A stretch of DNA of 64,000 nucleotides. Source: CAVWCQ01 sp963753545 (GTDB taxonomy: Bacteria > Chloroflexota > Anaerolineae > Aggregatilineales > Aggregatilineaceae). The stretch is from the NCBI GenBank assembly GCA_963753545.1, contig CAVWCQ010000008.1, positions 3,348,001 through 3,412,000 of the forward strand. The letters run 5' to 3'. Both the position numbers and the translations under genes were made by a program. The notes beneath the pieces were generated by a model. The model did no database searches. It was given only the letters and a program-made list of their open reading frames with translations, and had not been told where the DNA came from. Each line of letters starts with the position of its first letter. Within the stretch, counting starts at the first letter, position 1. Positions 40,065-50,626 of the stretch are shown piece after piece.

Positions 40065-40703
40065 TGTCGTTTCCTCCAGATGGTACTGGTTGCGGCAGCT
40101 TTCCATAAACAGTCAATCGTTCAAGAACCGCTCGATTTCCAAGCAGCGATACAAAACTCATCAGAAAGACCGCCAGCGGCAGGATCGTCGCCAAACTAAG
40201 CAGTGTGAGCAGAGCAAGAGTGACTAACAGGATGAATGTGTAAAGCGGTGAAGCCAGCGTCAGGAACAGGGCGTTTTTGAGGGCGATACGCAGGCGTTTA
40301 TCTTCCTGCTCAATCAAAAACGGCCAGACATAAAGCTGTGCTGCCAGCCAGACCAGCGCAAGCGATCCGACCAGTACTCGGATCGAAAAGAGCCGCTGAT
40401 TCCGCCAGGGAACTATAAAACAGCGTGTTTGACCATAAAACAGCGGCTACAACGATGTTGACCAGCGCCCAGCGCAGGCTCACCCAAATCCAGCGGCGCG
40501 CGCCCTCCCAAAAATCACCCAGACGCTGGCCTGTACCGTGCGCGACGCTGTTCGTCGCGGCGTACATCCCGGCAGTAGCCGGAGGCAGCAAAATGATTGT
40601 CAGGCTGAGGACGAACCACAGCGCGTTGATCGTTCACCAGCCCGAGCATGCTGTAATACCAATCACGTGCGGTTTCGCCAATCACACGAAGTGCTGGTCG
40701 CAT
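40057..40703 (-). pseudogene. DUF624-like membrane protein, frame-disrupted
   Basis: Three frame segments give about 215 residues: a cytoplasmic start (MRPALRVIGETARDWYY), then PPATAGMYAATNSVAHG, then a C-terminal pair of hydrophobic helices (ALFLTLASPLYTFILLV and LSLATILPLAVFLMSFV). The arrangement of four to five helices with a short PATAG-like turn matches the small DUF624/YesV-type proteins that accompany sugar ABC importers in polysaccharide operons; their role is not established. Shifts lie near 40620 and 40330. The assignment rests on topology and neighbours more than on sequence. Confidence 0.5.
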
Positions 40704-40706
40704 AAG

Positions 40707-43162
40707 TCACTCTTCGGACAAAGAAATTGCCCCGTCAGCGTGTTATAAGTAAGGGTAATTTGTTCACCGTTTGGCCCGCTAAAAACGCGTTGGGCCTCAA
40801 TGGGTTGGATTAACAGGCCATCAATCACAGTGCGGCGACTCAGGTTCCGTTCCTGCATAACTCAGAGCCACCGTATGCGTTCCTGCTTCGAGAGACAGCG
40901 GGCCATCGCCTACTGGATCGAGCCATAAGTAGCGGCGATCCGGCGCGGTATTCGCTGGAACCGTCAGTATAGCGCCACCATCCACTGCCACGCCCAGCGC
41001 AATCGCATTCGCCCCGCCAGACAGCACGACTTCCGCGCCGCCTAAGGTGTCGAGATCACTCATCTCGTTGATCAGGATCAGATCGGCAAGATTGGCAGCC
41101 GTATCGGGATCGGCCCCGGTCAGGTCGAGGAACGAATCGCCCCCCACGCCGAGCCCGGCTTCGACGCCAATGGTGCTGCCGACTTCTGGTGCATCCACTC
41201 GCAGCGAGCGGAAGGGCAGTTTGGCCTCATAGATATAACCATCCCCGGTCTCGAAAGCGGTCCAGGCCAGTTCAGCATTGGGCATCCATGTTCCGGCGAT
41301 CCAGTCCCAGACCTGCGGACCGTCCGGCGTTTGGGCCAGCGTGAACTTAGAACTTATATGCAGGCCGCGCCCTGCGCCGTCGACATACCCCCACAGCGCA
41401 TCATACTGCCACACGCCGGGGCCAATCTGCGTCTGTTCAAACACCGGATCGCGCACTGTCGCGGCAAGATACAGGTTTTCGTCGTCCCACATGAACCGAA
41501 TATCGAAGCTGTCGATCTCCGGCCCACGCCATATCCCCGCGCCGCGCAAAAATTGGCGTGCGGTGTTAGCCGAAAATACCGGAACATCAGTCCATTCATC
41601 CAGCGTCCCATCAATGGTTACGGGGCCAGGGGTGCGCAGCGCGACAAGCTGGGTATCCTTGCTGGCAATCGCGTCGCGCTGATGCGCCGCATAAATCCAG
41701 TAGTCACCGGAGACGGGAACATCAAAATCGACTTCAAGCACATCTCCCGCACCCAGGCTGTAATACTGCCCGTTGCTGAAATAGGCTTCTCCGGTCCAAT
41801 CCCGCGTACGGAAATCCGGTTCGCCCGCCGTTTTGTGCCCATATTCCGCCTCGACCAGGATATAGGGCCGCACGCTGCTTTCTTTGTAGTCCAGGTAGCG
41901 GGACGCAATCGGATCCTGGTATGACGGCCAACAGCGCCATCAGTGCTTCGATCGTCAACTCCGCGCCCGCGTTGCGGTTGACGCGCCATATCGTCGGGCC
42001 ATCGATACCATCGAAGCAGCGCCCGGTTTCCGGGTCATACATCGCCACGCCTGCCATGTTATTGCCAAAGAACCACGATGCCGCCAACCCTGCATACTGG
42101 GCGTATTTCTCGTCGCCCGTTGCCCGGTAGAGCGCCATATAACCCTGAACCATCATATCCGTGCCATAGGCGATCTGTCCCCGGTGGCGCGGCAAAATGC
42201 CCATCTCATTGATCATCTCGAAAGCGAGCAGGCGCAGCATGAAGGTGTTGGCATCACCCGCCGCCGAGTCGATCCAGTCCTGGCGGTTGAGCGCGGCTCC
42301 GGCTTCAGCCAGGGCATGAACCTGATGGCTGCCCCAGGCATGCCAGTAGCCGGGCGCATTGGTCGTGACTGGATGCATCCCAAACGGGTAGGTGTCGCTG
42401 TCGCCCAGGTGATAGGCCGCGATGCCGTCGGCGATATGCTCGATCAGGGCTTGCGTGTCCGGGTTGGGATTAGCCCGGTAGTAGGAGACCAGCGCCAGCA
42501 GTCCCACAGACGCCATGTCCGGCGCGCCGCCCGGAATCCAGGCTGGAACACTGAATTCATGGACCTGGCTGTACAGACCGTAATTGGTCATGGTGTCGGC
42601 TAAGGCGCGCTCCGTGAGCAGGTAGGAGGCTTGCAGGTCAGCCGCATAATCGGGATCAACAGCGGCAAACACGCGGTAGCCCTCAGCCAGCGCCCACAAA
42701 CTGCGCATCGCCCACCAGCCCAACGTCTTGTAGCTCGTGCTGCCGGTCTCATTGATCGTTCCGCTGCGATCCAGCACGAAGTTGTAGAACGAGCCATCAG
42801 CGGCCTGCACGTAGCGCACAAATTCCAGGCACAGCCGCGCCTCATCCAGTGCCCGGCTGTCATTGCGTTTGCTCGTAGTACCACAGGTAAACCAGCGCCG
42901 CCCGCGCCACGTCGTCTACTGCCGAAATACCCTCGCCCGCTGCATCGACCCATTGGTAGTCTGGTTCCTCGGAGTAAATATGCACAATGGCAACGTCCCG
43001 ATCTCCGAATTTGACAGGCTCGGTCAAAAACAGCAGGTGATCGAGATTGACCAACCCCGAACGCATACCGGACTCCTGGGCAGCAGCGGGCACTTGGCGC
43101 ATCAGCGGTTGGGCCAGCGAGACAACAATCAGGACGATGAGCACTCCTCTCAGGCGCGCCAT
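40707..43162 (-). pseudogene. Secreted (alpha/alpha)-barrel protein with CBM9-type domain, frame-disrupted
   Basis: Signal peptide at residues 1-28 (LIVLIVVSLAQPL then AAAQ). A helical toroid of about 400 residues includes TLGWWAMRSLWALAEGY, GYWHAWGSHQVHALAEAG and a QIAYGTDMMVQGYMAL stretch, similar to secreted glycan-active proteins. Then comes a carbohydrate-binding CBM9/DOMON-type module: PVTIDGTLDEW, DIRFMWDDENLYLAATVRD and DALWGYVDGAG. Frames change near 42850, 41850 and 40850. The corrected C-terminus ends at TGA 40707, three bases before the next gene. Total about 818 residues. The protein probably binds or cuts polysaccharide outside the cell before import. ATG 43162 follows AAAGGG. 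Confidence 0.7.
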
Positions 43163-43169
43163 AGCTCGT

Positions 43170-44095
43170 TTACCCTTTCACGGCCCCTACCGTCAGGCCC
43201 TCGATGAAATACTTCTGGGCGACAAAGTACAGTGCTAACACCGGCGCAGCCATCATGGTGGTCATGGCCATCAGGTAGTGCCATTTGGGAGCCTCTTTGG
43301 AGAGCGACTGTTGGAAGAACTGGATCACCAGCACCAGCGGGAACAACTGAGTCGTATTGAGGTAAATCAGCGGCCCCTCAAAATTGTTCCAGTTCCCCAG
43401 AAACGACAGCACGCCAATCGCCAGAAACGCGGGTTTGACCAGGGGAAGCATCACGTAAAAGAAGGTCTGTGCCGTGTTTGCCCCATCGACGGTCGCTGCG
43501 TCTTCCATATCGCGCGGAATGGTCAGGAAAAACTGGCGCAGCAGGAAAATATAGGCGGGTCCCCAGGCCGTCCACGCTGGAACCACCAGCGGATCGTAAG
43601 TATTCAGCAGACCCAGTTTGCGCCAGATCAAAAAGGTGGGAACGCGCGTCAGAGTGGGCGGGATCATCATCGTGCCAAGCATGATGAAAAAGATCAAGTC
43701 ACGCCCCTTAAAGGAAAACCGTGCAAAGCCATAAGCGACGATTGCCTCACTGAAGATTTCGGCAAACATCGCCAGCAAGGTGATAAACAGCGTGTTGCCC
43801 ATGATGCGGAAGAAGGTCAGTCCAGGCGCGATGCTGCCCAGCGTTGTCCATGCATCCGCATAATTGTTATAAGCAACCGGATCCGGAACCCATTTGGGCG
43901 GGTTTAACAAAGAGCTGCTTCTCAATTTTGAGGGAAGTAGACAGCATCCAGAAAAACGGAATTAAGATGATCGCTGCACCGATGAGCAAGAGAAAGTAGA
44001 CAAACGTCATATGCACGGCATGCCGCATCTGGCGCTGACGCGCATATTCGATCTTGAACCACAGCCGGTTAAATCGTCGTCGTGTTAGCAGTCAT
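43170..44095 (-). pseudogene. Sugar ABC transporter permease, MalG type, frame-disrupted
   Basis: The corrected product is about 308 residues: MTANTTTINRLWFK, then helix 1 (VYFLLLIGAAIILIPFFWML). A further segment reads PPKWVPDPVAYNNY, the usual P-x-x-W-V-P-D-P motif before helix 2. The EAA loop is DMEDAATVDGANTAQTFFYVMLPL. The C-terminus ends GAVKG, typical of MalG-type proteins that finish with GLTxGAVKG. Shifts lie near 44070 (an extra T in ATTTAA) and 43910. It pairs with the MalF-like subunit whose stop lies just upstream. Together with the binding protein it would import an oligosaccharide; no ATPase is encoded nearby, which is common because MsiK-like ATPases are shared. Confidence 0.85.
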
Positions 44096-44097
44096 CT

Positions 44098-45272
44098 CTA
44101 TGCCTCTTCGCCTCCGCGCCGAGCGCCTTCGTAAAACACCCATGCGGCTGATGACCGGAATATCAACAAGGTCAGAAGCATGATGAGCACGGCCAGCATC
44201 CAGCCCAGGGCCGATGCATAGCCCATCCGGCCAAAGTTGAATGCCTCGTTATAGATAAACCAGTTCACGAACCAGCCATCTTCACGCTTGGTCGGTATAA
44301 ATGCCTGCTGGGTAAAAATAGTCAGCGAAGCGATCGTATTCGTCACTACAGTTATAAAACAGTGCTGGACTGAGCATGGGAATAGTGACATGCCGGAACT
44401 TGACCCAGTTTCCCGCGCCATCAATCGACGCCGCTTCATATAATTCGGTGGGGATATTTTTGAGACCGGCCAGCAGGATCACCGTGTTTGCGCCGAAGAT
44501 GCCCCACATGCCCATAATGATGAACGAGGGAAGCACCAGGCTTTTATCGGTGAACCAGCCGAGCGGCTTCATATTCAGCAGGTTATAGATTGGGCCGAGC
44601 GCCCAGTTGATCAATCCGCTGGTGGGGGCAAACAGCCAGAACCACAACAGAGCTAACGACGCAGCCGGAAGCACTGCTGGTAAATAATAGAGCGTGCGCC
44701 AGAAGCCTATCGCCTCTGATTTTTTGGTTGAGCAGCAGCGCGACCGCCCAACGCTCCTAACAGTCCCAAGCGGAACATTCAACACCGAATATCGCAGCGT
44801 CAGCCAGAGACCTTTATAGAAATAGATGTCGGTTCCGGCGAGGACATATTTTTTGTCGCCTGTCGACAAAGTGTGTCAACTCGCGGTAGCGTGTTGGTTC
44901 AGGAGTATTGGATTCGAGCTTGCCTAGAGCGGCTACGCCGATGCGTTCATCGGGGTCCATCGTTATGATCTTGAGCGATAAGGCTCGTTTATAGTTGTAG
45001 AGTGGGTCGTCAAGTGATTTGGGCTTATCCCACAGGATGTTGTATTCGGTAAAACTCAGATAAAACGATATGCCGATAGGAACAACCACAAAGGCGAGAA
45101 AACCGATAATCCAGGGAAGGATCAGTGTAAAACCGGTCGCGGCTTCGTGCTTAACGCCGACCGCGCGGAGCACCCGATAAACAACATACATGATCACGGC
45201 GAGCACAACCGCAGTGCCAATATACCGCAGAAAGGTAGGGTAATAACTGTTAAAAGCGCCTGGATCACCCAT
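44098..45272 (-). pseudogene. Sugar ABC transporter permease, MalF type, frame-disrupted
   Basis: About 391 residues spread over at least four frame segments. The N-terminus has an extra helix (YIGTAVVLAVIMYVVYRVL), then GFTLILPWIIGFLAFVVVPIGISFYLS, the usual MalF opening. The EAA loop reads ELYEAASIDGAGNWVKFRHVTIPML. The last segment carries the end helices and stops at TAG 44098. Shifts lie near 44870, 44750 and 44350. The region between helix 2 and helix 3 is enlarged by about 60 residues, as in MalF proteins that contact the binding protein. ATG 45272 follows AGGGAGAG. Confidence 0.85.
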
Positions 45273-45353
45273 ACGGCTCTCCCTAAAGTTGATGGGCAGC
45301 GGGAGCGGATAATCACCGCTCCCGCTGCCTAAGGTATTGGGCGAGTTATGGCG

Positions 45354-46588
45354 TTACTTCGGAAGCACGTCTTCGAGCAGAATCCGCGCATCAGCCGCCA
45401 GGTTTTCTGCTGTGTCTTCATCATGGAACAGCGGGGACTGGAAGTCTTCCCAGAAGATGGTATTCCATTCACCAAACTTGGGGACGATGCGGAAGGCGCG
45501 CATAAACGGCACAGCCTGCAGAATCGCTTCGGCGTTGGCTTCCTTGCGAGGTTCCGAGGCGACAAGATGTTCGACCGTCGCCTGGGAAATGCGCGGCGAA
45601 ACGATCTTCCAGTTCTGGACACCCTCGGTCAGCAGAACCAGTGGCTTCATATGCCTCATCCGGGTGTTCCGTCTTGGCATTGATCACAGTGGCCGCTGTC
45701 CAGGCAAAGGTTGTATTTTCGCCATTCACGCCCTGAGGAACGGGTGAGACGCCAACATTCAAACCTTCAACGCGATCCAGATCATCGGCAGCGCCGCCCA
45801 TAAACATCGCAACCGTGCCTGCCTTAAACATCTCGGCATAAGCCTTGCTCTGCAATGGTTTCTTCAGAGGGGCAGCAGTCTTCGTTGTAGATCATGTCGG
45901 CGTAGAACTGCGCGCCTGCCATCGCTTCCGGCGAGTCGATGGGAGAGGTTTTGAGGTCTTCGCTGATCACTTCGCCACCGAAGGACCAGATAAACATATG
46001 AACAGGCGGCCAACCGTTGATGTGTGAAGCCATAGTGCGCATCGTTCTTGAGGGCAAAAGCGGCTTCCTTGAACTGGTCCCACGTCCAGTCGGCTGTGGG
46101 ATAGTCCACACCCATTTCATCAAAGATATCTTTGTTGTAGTACAAGACGACGGGGGCCGCGATCCAGGGCAAACCAAAAATGCCGTCATTGAGCGCGACT
46201 GTCTGCCAGATTCCGGGGAAATAGTCATCGGGATTGGCCGACATCGCGAGTATCGTTGGCAATATAGTCGGATAGATCCAGCAGAACACCTTCATAGGCC
46301 CAGTTCATGTGATCCTGGTCCAGCCAGAACAGGTCAGGCCCGGCATCGCCAGCCGAGTGACGTCTGTAGTTGGGTGTAGTAGTCGGCTGGTTTGGGTTCG
46401 TAGATAACTTCGAACTTGTCTTGAGAAGCATTTACCTGATCAACGATCGTTTGGAACTCGGCGGCTTCATCCACACCCGCCCAGTTTGTGATTCGCAGGG
46501 TAACTTTATCCTGCGCACGGCTCGTGGTCAGTGGAACCAGGGCTACCACAAGTGCTAATAAGACAACAAGGCGCAACAGCTTACTCAT
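45354..46588 (-). pseudogene. Sugar ABC transporter substrate-binding protein, frame-disrupted
   Basis: About 411 residues over at least five frame segments. The signal peptide is MSKLLRLVVLLALVVALVP, with cleavage near SRAQ. The N-terminal lobe (KVTLRITNWAGVDEAAEFQ, then FEVIYEPKPADYYTQLQT) is standard for family 1 sugar-binding proteins. Later segments include DDYFPGIWQTVALNDGIFGLPW and MFKAGTVAMFMGG, again typical. Shifts lie near 46345, 46255, 46020, 45840 and 45650. It is the first structural gene of the operon, downstream of lacI with a 77-base gap and an AGGAGAGGG ribosome site. With five lesions it is the most damaged gene in the window. Confidence 0.85.
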
Positions 46589-46665
46589 CGTTTCCCTCTC
46601 CTTATACTAATTATTCTGGTGAGTGGCAAAAACATTGGGTTGGATCGTGAGTTCATCTTCTCCTT

Positions 46666-47706
46666 TCAAAACATCAGACCATCTTCGTTGCTGTCTTCGT
46701 TGTGCGGGCATCCACAAGATTCACGGATAACGATTTCTGTGCCCAATCTCAGTTGAAATCCGGGCGTATCGTCTCGTTCGATTTTGTCGATGAGGCGACG
46801 CGCGGCTTGAATACCTGTTTCGTACTTAAACATGCGGATTGTTGTTAGTGCAGGCTCGTAAATAGGACTCCACAGCACATTATCAAAACCAACGACGGCA
46901 ATATCACCCGGCACAGACCACCCTTTTTCTTTACAGGCCCGAATAGCTCCTACCGCAGTAGCATCGTTTACCGCTACAACGCCCTGGATATCCGGAGAAC
47001 GTTTCAGAACTTCCAGCATCGCAGAGTAGCCCGTCTCAACCGTTGTATCGGGCATAGAGACGATGTGGGGTGTCTGGCCGATTTCCGCCAGCGCCTGTTC
47101 ATAACCCTGCCGCCGCTCGCGACTGCTGAACCAACCGGCAGGGCCTGAAAGGTAGAGGATCTTCCGCAACCCATGCGTCGCAATCAGATGGTGTGTCGCT
47201 TTGTAGGTTCCCCCTACGTTGTCGCAAACGATTGCGTCGAGAGTCGTCTCTTTAAGCAGGTTATCAACCAGGACCAATGGAATCTGGCTGTTATAAAGCT
47301 GGATGATGAAAGACACGTCGAGCGCGGGGCCAACCAGGATCAAGCCATCAACGCGCTGTTCTGCAACCAGCGGCAACTGCTGGAAATCGGCGTTCGCGTC
47401 GACAAATGTGGTGATTACATGATAGCCATGCTGCTTTGCTTCGTGATCAATTCCCTGCACGATCTGCGTGTGGTAGCTGGGAATAGGTTGAGGTGGACGT
47501 TTGGAAGTGATGCAACCCAGGTTGTAGGTCCGCGCCGTTGCCAGACTGCGTGCTGCGATGTTCGGTGTGTAGCCCAATTCCTGCGCAATTTCAAAAATCA
47601 GCTTACGCGTCTCAGGATTTACCCCTGCGCGATCATTTAAAGCACGCGAAACAGTGGCTGTTGATACTCCGGCTCGTTCAGCTATGGCCTGTAAATTGGG
47701 TTTCAT
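46666..47706 (-). CDS. LacI-family transcriptional regulator
   Basis: The 346-residue protein has the N-terminal helix-turn-helix (LQAIAERAGVSTATVSRAL, residues 5-23), the hinge helix NIAARSLATAR and a periplasmic-binding-protein-like sensor domain that binds a sugar inducer. It ends in a CGCPH tail. It is intact. It most likely represses the downstream sugar importer and glycosidase genes and itself, because a perfect LacI-type palindrome lies at its own promoter. The ribosome site is weak. The neighbouring ROK regulator and xylose isomerase are divergent from it. Confidence 0.9.
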   Translation of the reverse strand: MKPNLQAIAERAGVSTATVSRALNDRAGVNPETRKLIFEIAQELGYTPNIAARSLATARTYNLGCITSKRPPQPIPSYHTQIVQGIDHEAKQHGYHVITTFVDANADFQQLPLVAEQRVDGLILVGPALDVSFIIQLYNSQIPLVLVDNLLKETTLDAIVCDNVGGTYKATHHLIATHGLRKILYLSGPAGWFSSRERRQGYEQALAEIGQTPHIVSMPDTTVETGYSAMLEVLKRSPDIQGVVAVNDATAVGAIRACKEKGWSVPGDIAVVGFDNVLWSPIYEPALTTIRMFKYETGIQAARRLIDKIERDDTPGFQLRLGTEIVIRESCGCPHNEDSNEDGLMF

Positions 47707-47752
47707 CGTTTTTTCATTTCCAGTAAAAACTGCAAGGCCATGAAAATCTATT

Positions 47753-47797
47753 GTAAGCGCTTACGATCAAAATACGATGATTCGTGAAGTTTGTCAA
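47753..47797 (-). promoter_or_regulatory. lacI-family promoter with overlapping palindromic operator
   Basis: On the minus strand TTGACA (47792-47797) and TATTTT (47769-47774) are 17 bases apart. Four bases after the -10 box lies the perfect palindrome GTAAGCGCTTAC (47753-47764), a typical LacI-family operator with a central CG. Its place at the start of transcription fits autorepression. Confidence 0.75.
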
Positions 47798-47833
47798 GGA
47801 AGAGCGATTTTAGATACTCCTCTCACTAATCTC

Positions 47834-47863
47834 TTGACATAGAGCCAGGAAATTTCGTATACT
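47834..47863 (+). promoter_or_regulatory. Promoter of the ROK-xylose isomerase operon
   Basis: TTGACA (47834-47839) and TATACT (47858-47863) are 18 bases apart, 88 bases before the ROK start. An imperfect dyad (AGTTGGTTGAGGCAACG, from about 47871) lies at the probable transcription start and could bind the ROK protein. Confidence 0.6.
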
Positions 47864-47950
47864 GACGATTAGTTGGTTGAGGCAACGAATTAACACCCTC
47901 TTAGGCCAGCCGTACCTAAAATAGAATGCGTATCCCTTGAAAAATTTAAA

Positions 47951-49225
47951 ATGTCAAATCAACTGAACGACCGCACTGCTGACCAGGCAATGGTCCGTGA
48001 AATAAACTTATCGCTGATTCTGCACCGGCTGTTTGAGCGGCCTCTGATTTCGAGGGCTGCCCTTGCTACCATGACCGGCCTGAACAAATCCACCGTATCC
48101 AGTTTGATCCTGGAACTGCTTGCCAACGATCTGGTGCGGGAGGTTGGGCTTAGCTCCAACCATGTCGGACGACCCTCCACCCTGCTCGAGCTAAATCCCA
48201 ATGCCGGATACACCGTTTCAGCCGAGATCGGAGTGGATTTTATCTCCGTGCTGTGCTCGCACTTCGGTCGAGAAGCGATCTGGTGGCACCGGGAACAAAC
48301 ACGCGATCTGAAGAGCCAGCAAGCGATATTAAGCCGCACGCTCGACCTGTTGCACGAAGCGGTAACACGAGGACAGTCCATCTACCCCAGTGATCGCCAG
48401 ATGCTTGGACTTTCAATTGGTGTGCCCGGCCTTGTGGATCGCACAACCGGCACCATTCTCTTTGCTCCTAACCTTGAATGGAAAAACGTGCCGCTGCGCG
48501 CTCTGTTGCAGCAAGAATTTCCAGCGGTTGCCATTTTTGTTGAAAACGAAGCAAACATGGCCGCGTTAGGAGAAACAATCTTTGGAGCAGCAAAAGGACA
48601 CCGGCACGTCCTTTTTATCAGCGCGGGAGTGGGGCTGGGGGGAGGGGTGGTCTTGGACAGCCAGCTTTACAAAGGCCATGCCGGGTTTGCGAGTGAGTTT
48701 GGCCACATGACCGTCGAACCGGACGGCTTGATCTGCAAATGCGGCAACCGGGGATGTTGGGAGACGGTGGCAAGTCAGGCTGCGGTTTTCCGCGCCATTC
48801 GCGCCACAGTAGCAGCCGGTCAGAACAGCGTTTTGGTCGCCATGACCCACAATAATCTTGATTTGTTGTCGGTTCCGTTGGTCGTAGAGGCGGCACAGCT
48901 TAACGATTCAGTGGCGTTGTTGGCATTGGAAAAAGTGGGACGCAGCCTGGGCATTGGCATGGCAAACCTCGTCAATGCCTATAATCCCGATTTGATTCTT
49001 TTTGGAGGAGTGCTCAGTTCAGCAAGTGCTATTTTGTTTCCCACGATTGAAGCCGAGTTGAAGCGGCGCGCGCTGCCATGGAACCGGGAATCGTCCAGGC
49101 TGGTAGCCGCTCAGCACGGCTCGGAAGCCTGCGTCATCGGCGGCATTGCGCTCATTTACCATAACATCCTCTCTCACCCGACCAGTTTTGTTTCAAGGCG
49201 CGGGAATTTGACAACCGCATATTGA
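47951..49225 (+). CDS. ROK-family transcriptional regulator (XylR-like)
   Basis: The 424-residue protein has an N-terminal winged helix-turn-helix (SRAALATMTGLNKSTVSSL, about residues 35-53) and a ROK sugar-kinase-like domain. The domain has the zinc motif CKCGNRGCWE (about residues 261-270), the GVGLGGGVV phosphate loop and a HAGFASEFGH segment with the sugar-binding Glu and His. Such proteins with an HTH domain are repressors released by xylose or related sugars (XylR/NagC group). The stop at 49225 lies 18 bases before xylose isomerase, so the pair is an operon. No start other than ATG 47951 is needed, though the upstream ribosome site is weak. Confidence 0.88.
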   Translation: MSNQLNDRTADQAMVREINLSLILHRLFERPLISRAALATMTGLNKSTVSSLILELLANDLVREVGLSSNHVGRPSTLLELNPNAGYTVSAEIGVDFISVLCSHFGREAIWWHREQTRDLKSQQAILSRTLDLLHEAVTRGQSIYPSDRQMLGLSIGVPGLVDRTTGTILFAPNLEWKNVPLRALLQQEFPAVAIFVENEANMAALGETIFGAAKGHRHVLFISAGVGLGGGVVLDSQLYKGHAGFASEFGHMTVEPDGLICKCGNRGCWETVASQAAVFRAIRATVAAGQNSVLVAMTHNNLDLLSVPLVVEAAQLNDSVALLALEKVGRSLGIGMANLVNAYNPDLILFGGVLSSASAILFPTIEAELKRRALPWNRESSRLVAAQHGSEACVIGGIALIYHNILSHPTSFVSRRGNLTTAY

Positions 49226-49242
49226 CAGGAGACAGTAAAACA

Positions 49243-50409
49243 ATGGCTAATTATGATCCAAAACCGGAAGATAAGTTTACGTTTGGCCTGTGGACAGTCG
49301 GTAATGCAGGGCGCGACCCCTTTGGCGAAGCTGTGCGCCAGTCCATATCGCCCGTCCAGATTGTCCACCTGCTGGCCGAGGCCGGAGCTTACGGCGTAAA
49401 CTTCCACGATAATGACCTGGTGCCAATTGACGCCACGCCTGCCGAGCGAGATCGCATTGTGGCCGATTTCAAACAGGCTCTCGCCGAAACAGGGCTGGTC
49501 GTGCCGATGGCAACCACCAATCTATTCTACGATGCTGCTTTTAAGGACGGCGCATTTACCTCTAACGATCCGAAGGTGCGGGCCTACGCTCTGCAAAAAA
49601 CGCTTCGATCAATCGATCTCGGTGCGGAATTCGGAGCGAAGGTCTATGTCTTTTGGGGCGGGCGCGAAGGAACAGAGACGGACGCCAGCAAGAGCGCTCT
49701 TGATGCAGGGAAACGTTTCCGCGAGGCGCTGAACTTCCTATGTGATTACGTGAACGAGCAGGGTTATGGCATGAAGTTCGCCTTAGAAGCCAAGCCCAAC
49801 GAACCACGCAGCGATATTTACCTGCCCACGACGGGAGCCATGCTGGGCTTTATCGCCACCCTGGATCACCCGGAGATGGTTGGCGTGAATCCCGAAGTGG
49901 CCCATGAGCACATGGCCGGATTGAACTTTATGCACGCCGTCGCCCAGGCATGGGACGCGGGCAAGCTGTTCCATATCGACCTGAACGATCAGAAGTTTGG
50001 ACGCTATGACCAGGACTTCCGCTTTGGCGCGGAGATGATTAAGCAGGCCTTCTATCTGGTCAAATTCCTGGAAGATGTTGGTTACAGCGGATCGCGCCAC
50101 TTCGACGCCCATGCCTATCGTACAGATGGATCGGAAGGCGTGAAAGCCTTTGCCCGCGGCTGCATGCGCACGTACCTCATTCTGAAAGAAAAGGCAGCCT
50201 GCTTTAACGCCGATCCCGAAATTCAGGCGCTGCTGCAAGCGATCAACGCCGATGATGGAACGTACAGTTGGTTGAGCGGCGGCTATTCGGCTGATAAGGT
50301 GAAGCGGCTCAAGGACGTAAGTTTTGATCGCGTGGCATTGGGCAAGCGCGAATTGAATTACGAGCGGCTGGATCAGCTTACGATTGAAGTACTTCTCGGC
50401 GTCCGCTAA
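49243..50409 (+). CDS. xylA: Xylose isomerase
   Basis: The 388-residue TIM-barrel enzyme interconverts D-xylose and D-xylulose (and glucose and fructose). All catalytic and metal residues are present in order: His55 and Asp58 in FHDND, Glu182 and Lys184 in ALEAKPNEPR, Glu218 and His221 in NPEVAHEH, Asp246, Asp256 and Asp258 in DLNDQKFGRYDQD, and Asp288 in RHFDAHAYR. The length and numbering match the short class I enzymes of actinobacteria. ATG 49243 is chosen over an in-frame TTG at 49222 because ACAGGAGAC precedes it. It is cotranscribed with the ROK regulator. No xylulokinase gene is adjacent. Confidence 0.95.
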   Translation: MANYDPKPEDKFTFGLWTVGNAGRDPFGEAVRQSISPVQIVHLLAEAGAYGVNFHDNDLVPIDATPAERDRIVADFKQALAETGLVVPMATTNLFYDAAFKDGAFTSNDPKVRAYALQKTLRSIDLGAEFGAKVYVFWGGREGTETDASKSALDAGKRFREALNFLCDYVNEQGYGMKFALEAKPNEPRSDIYLPTTGAMLGFIATLDHPEMVGVNPEVAHEHMAGLNFMHAVAQAWDAGKLFHIDLNDQKFGRYDQDFRFGAEMIKQAFYLVKFLEDVGYSGSRHFDAHAYRTDGSEGVKAFARGCMRTYLILKEKAACFNADPEIQALLQAINADDGTYSWLSGGYSADKVKRLKDVSFDRVALGKRELNYERLDQLTIEVLLGVR

Positions 50410-50426
50410 GGGGGTGGGCGGCGGTT

Positions 50427-50457
50427 CAGGGCCTGGAGCGCACATCTCCAGGCCCTG
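50427..50457 (+). terminator. Stem-loop after xylA
   Basis: CAGGGCCTGGAG (50427-50438) and CTCCAGGCCCTG (50446-50457) form a perfect 12-pair stem with a seven-base loop. No T-tract follows, so it may act as a message-stabilising hairpin or a factor-assisted terminator. Confidence 0.65.
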
Positions 50458-50626
50458 CTATATTCCGTAAATAGTGAGGCACAACTTTCTGCGCGCATCA
50501 CTTGACGGACTGTTATTTTGTTTGGAAAAACAGCCGGGCCTTCATCCTGTTTTCCCTTCGGCAACTTAAGCAAAAGAACATTTCGTAACCACCTGCAAAA
50601 AATCTTTTTCTACAAATGGATCTCCA

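Noticed and set aside
49222..49242. TTG start for xylose isomerase overlapping the ROK stop
   Set aside because: A better ATG with ACAGGAGAC lies 21 bases downstream and gives the usual N-terminus.
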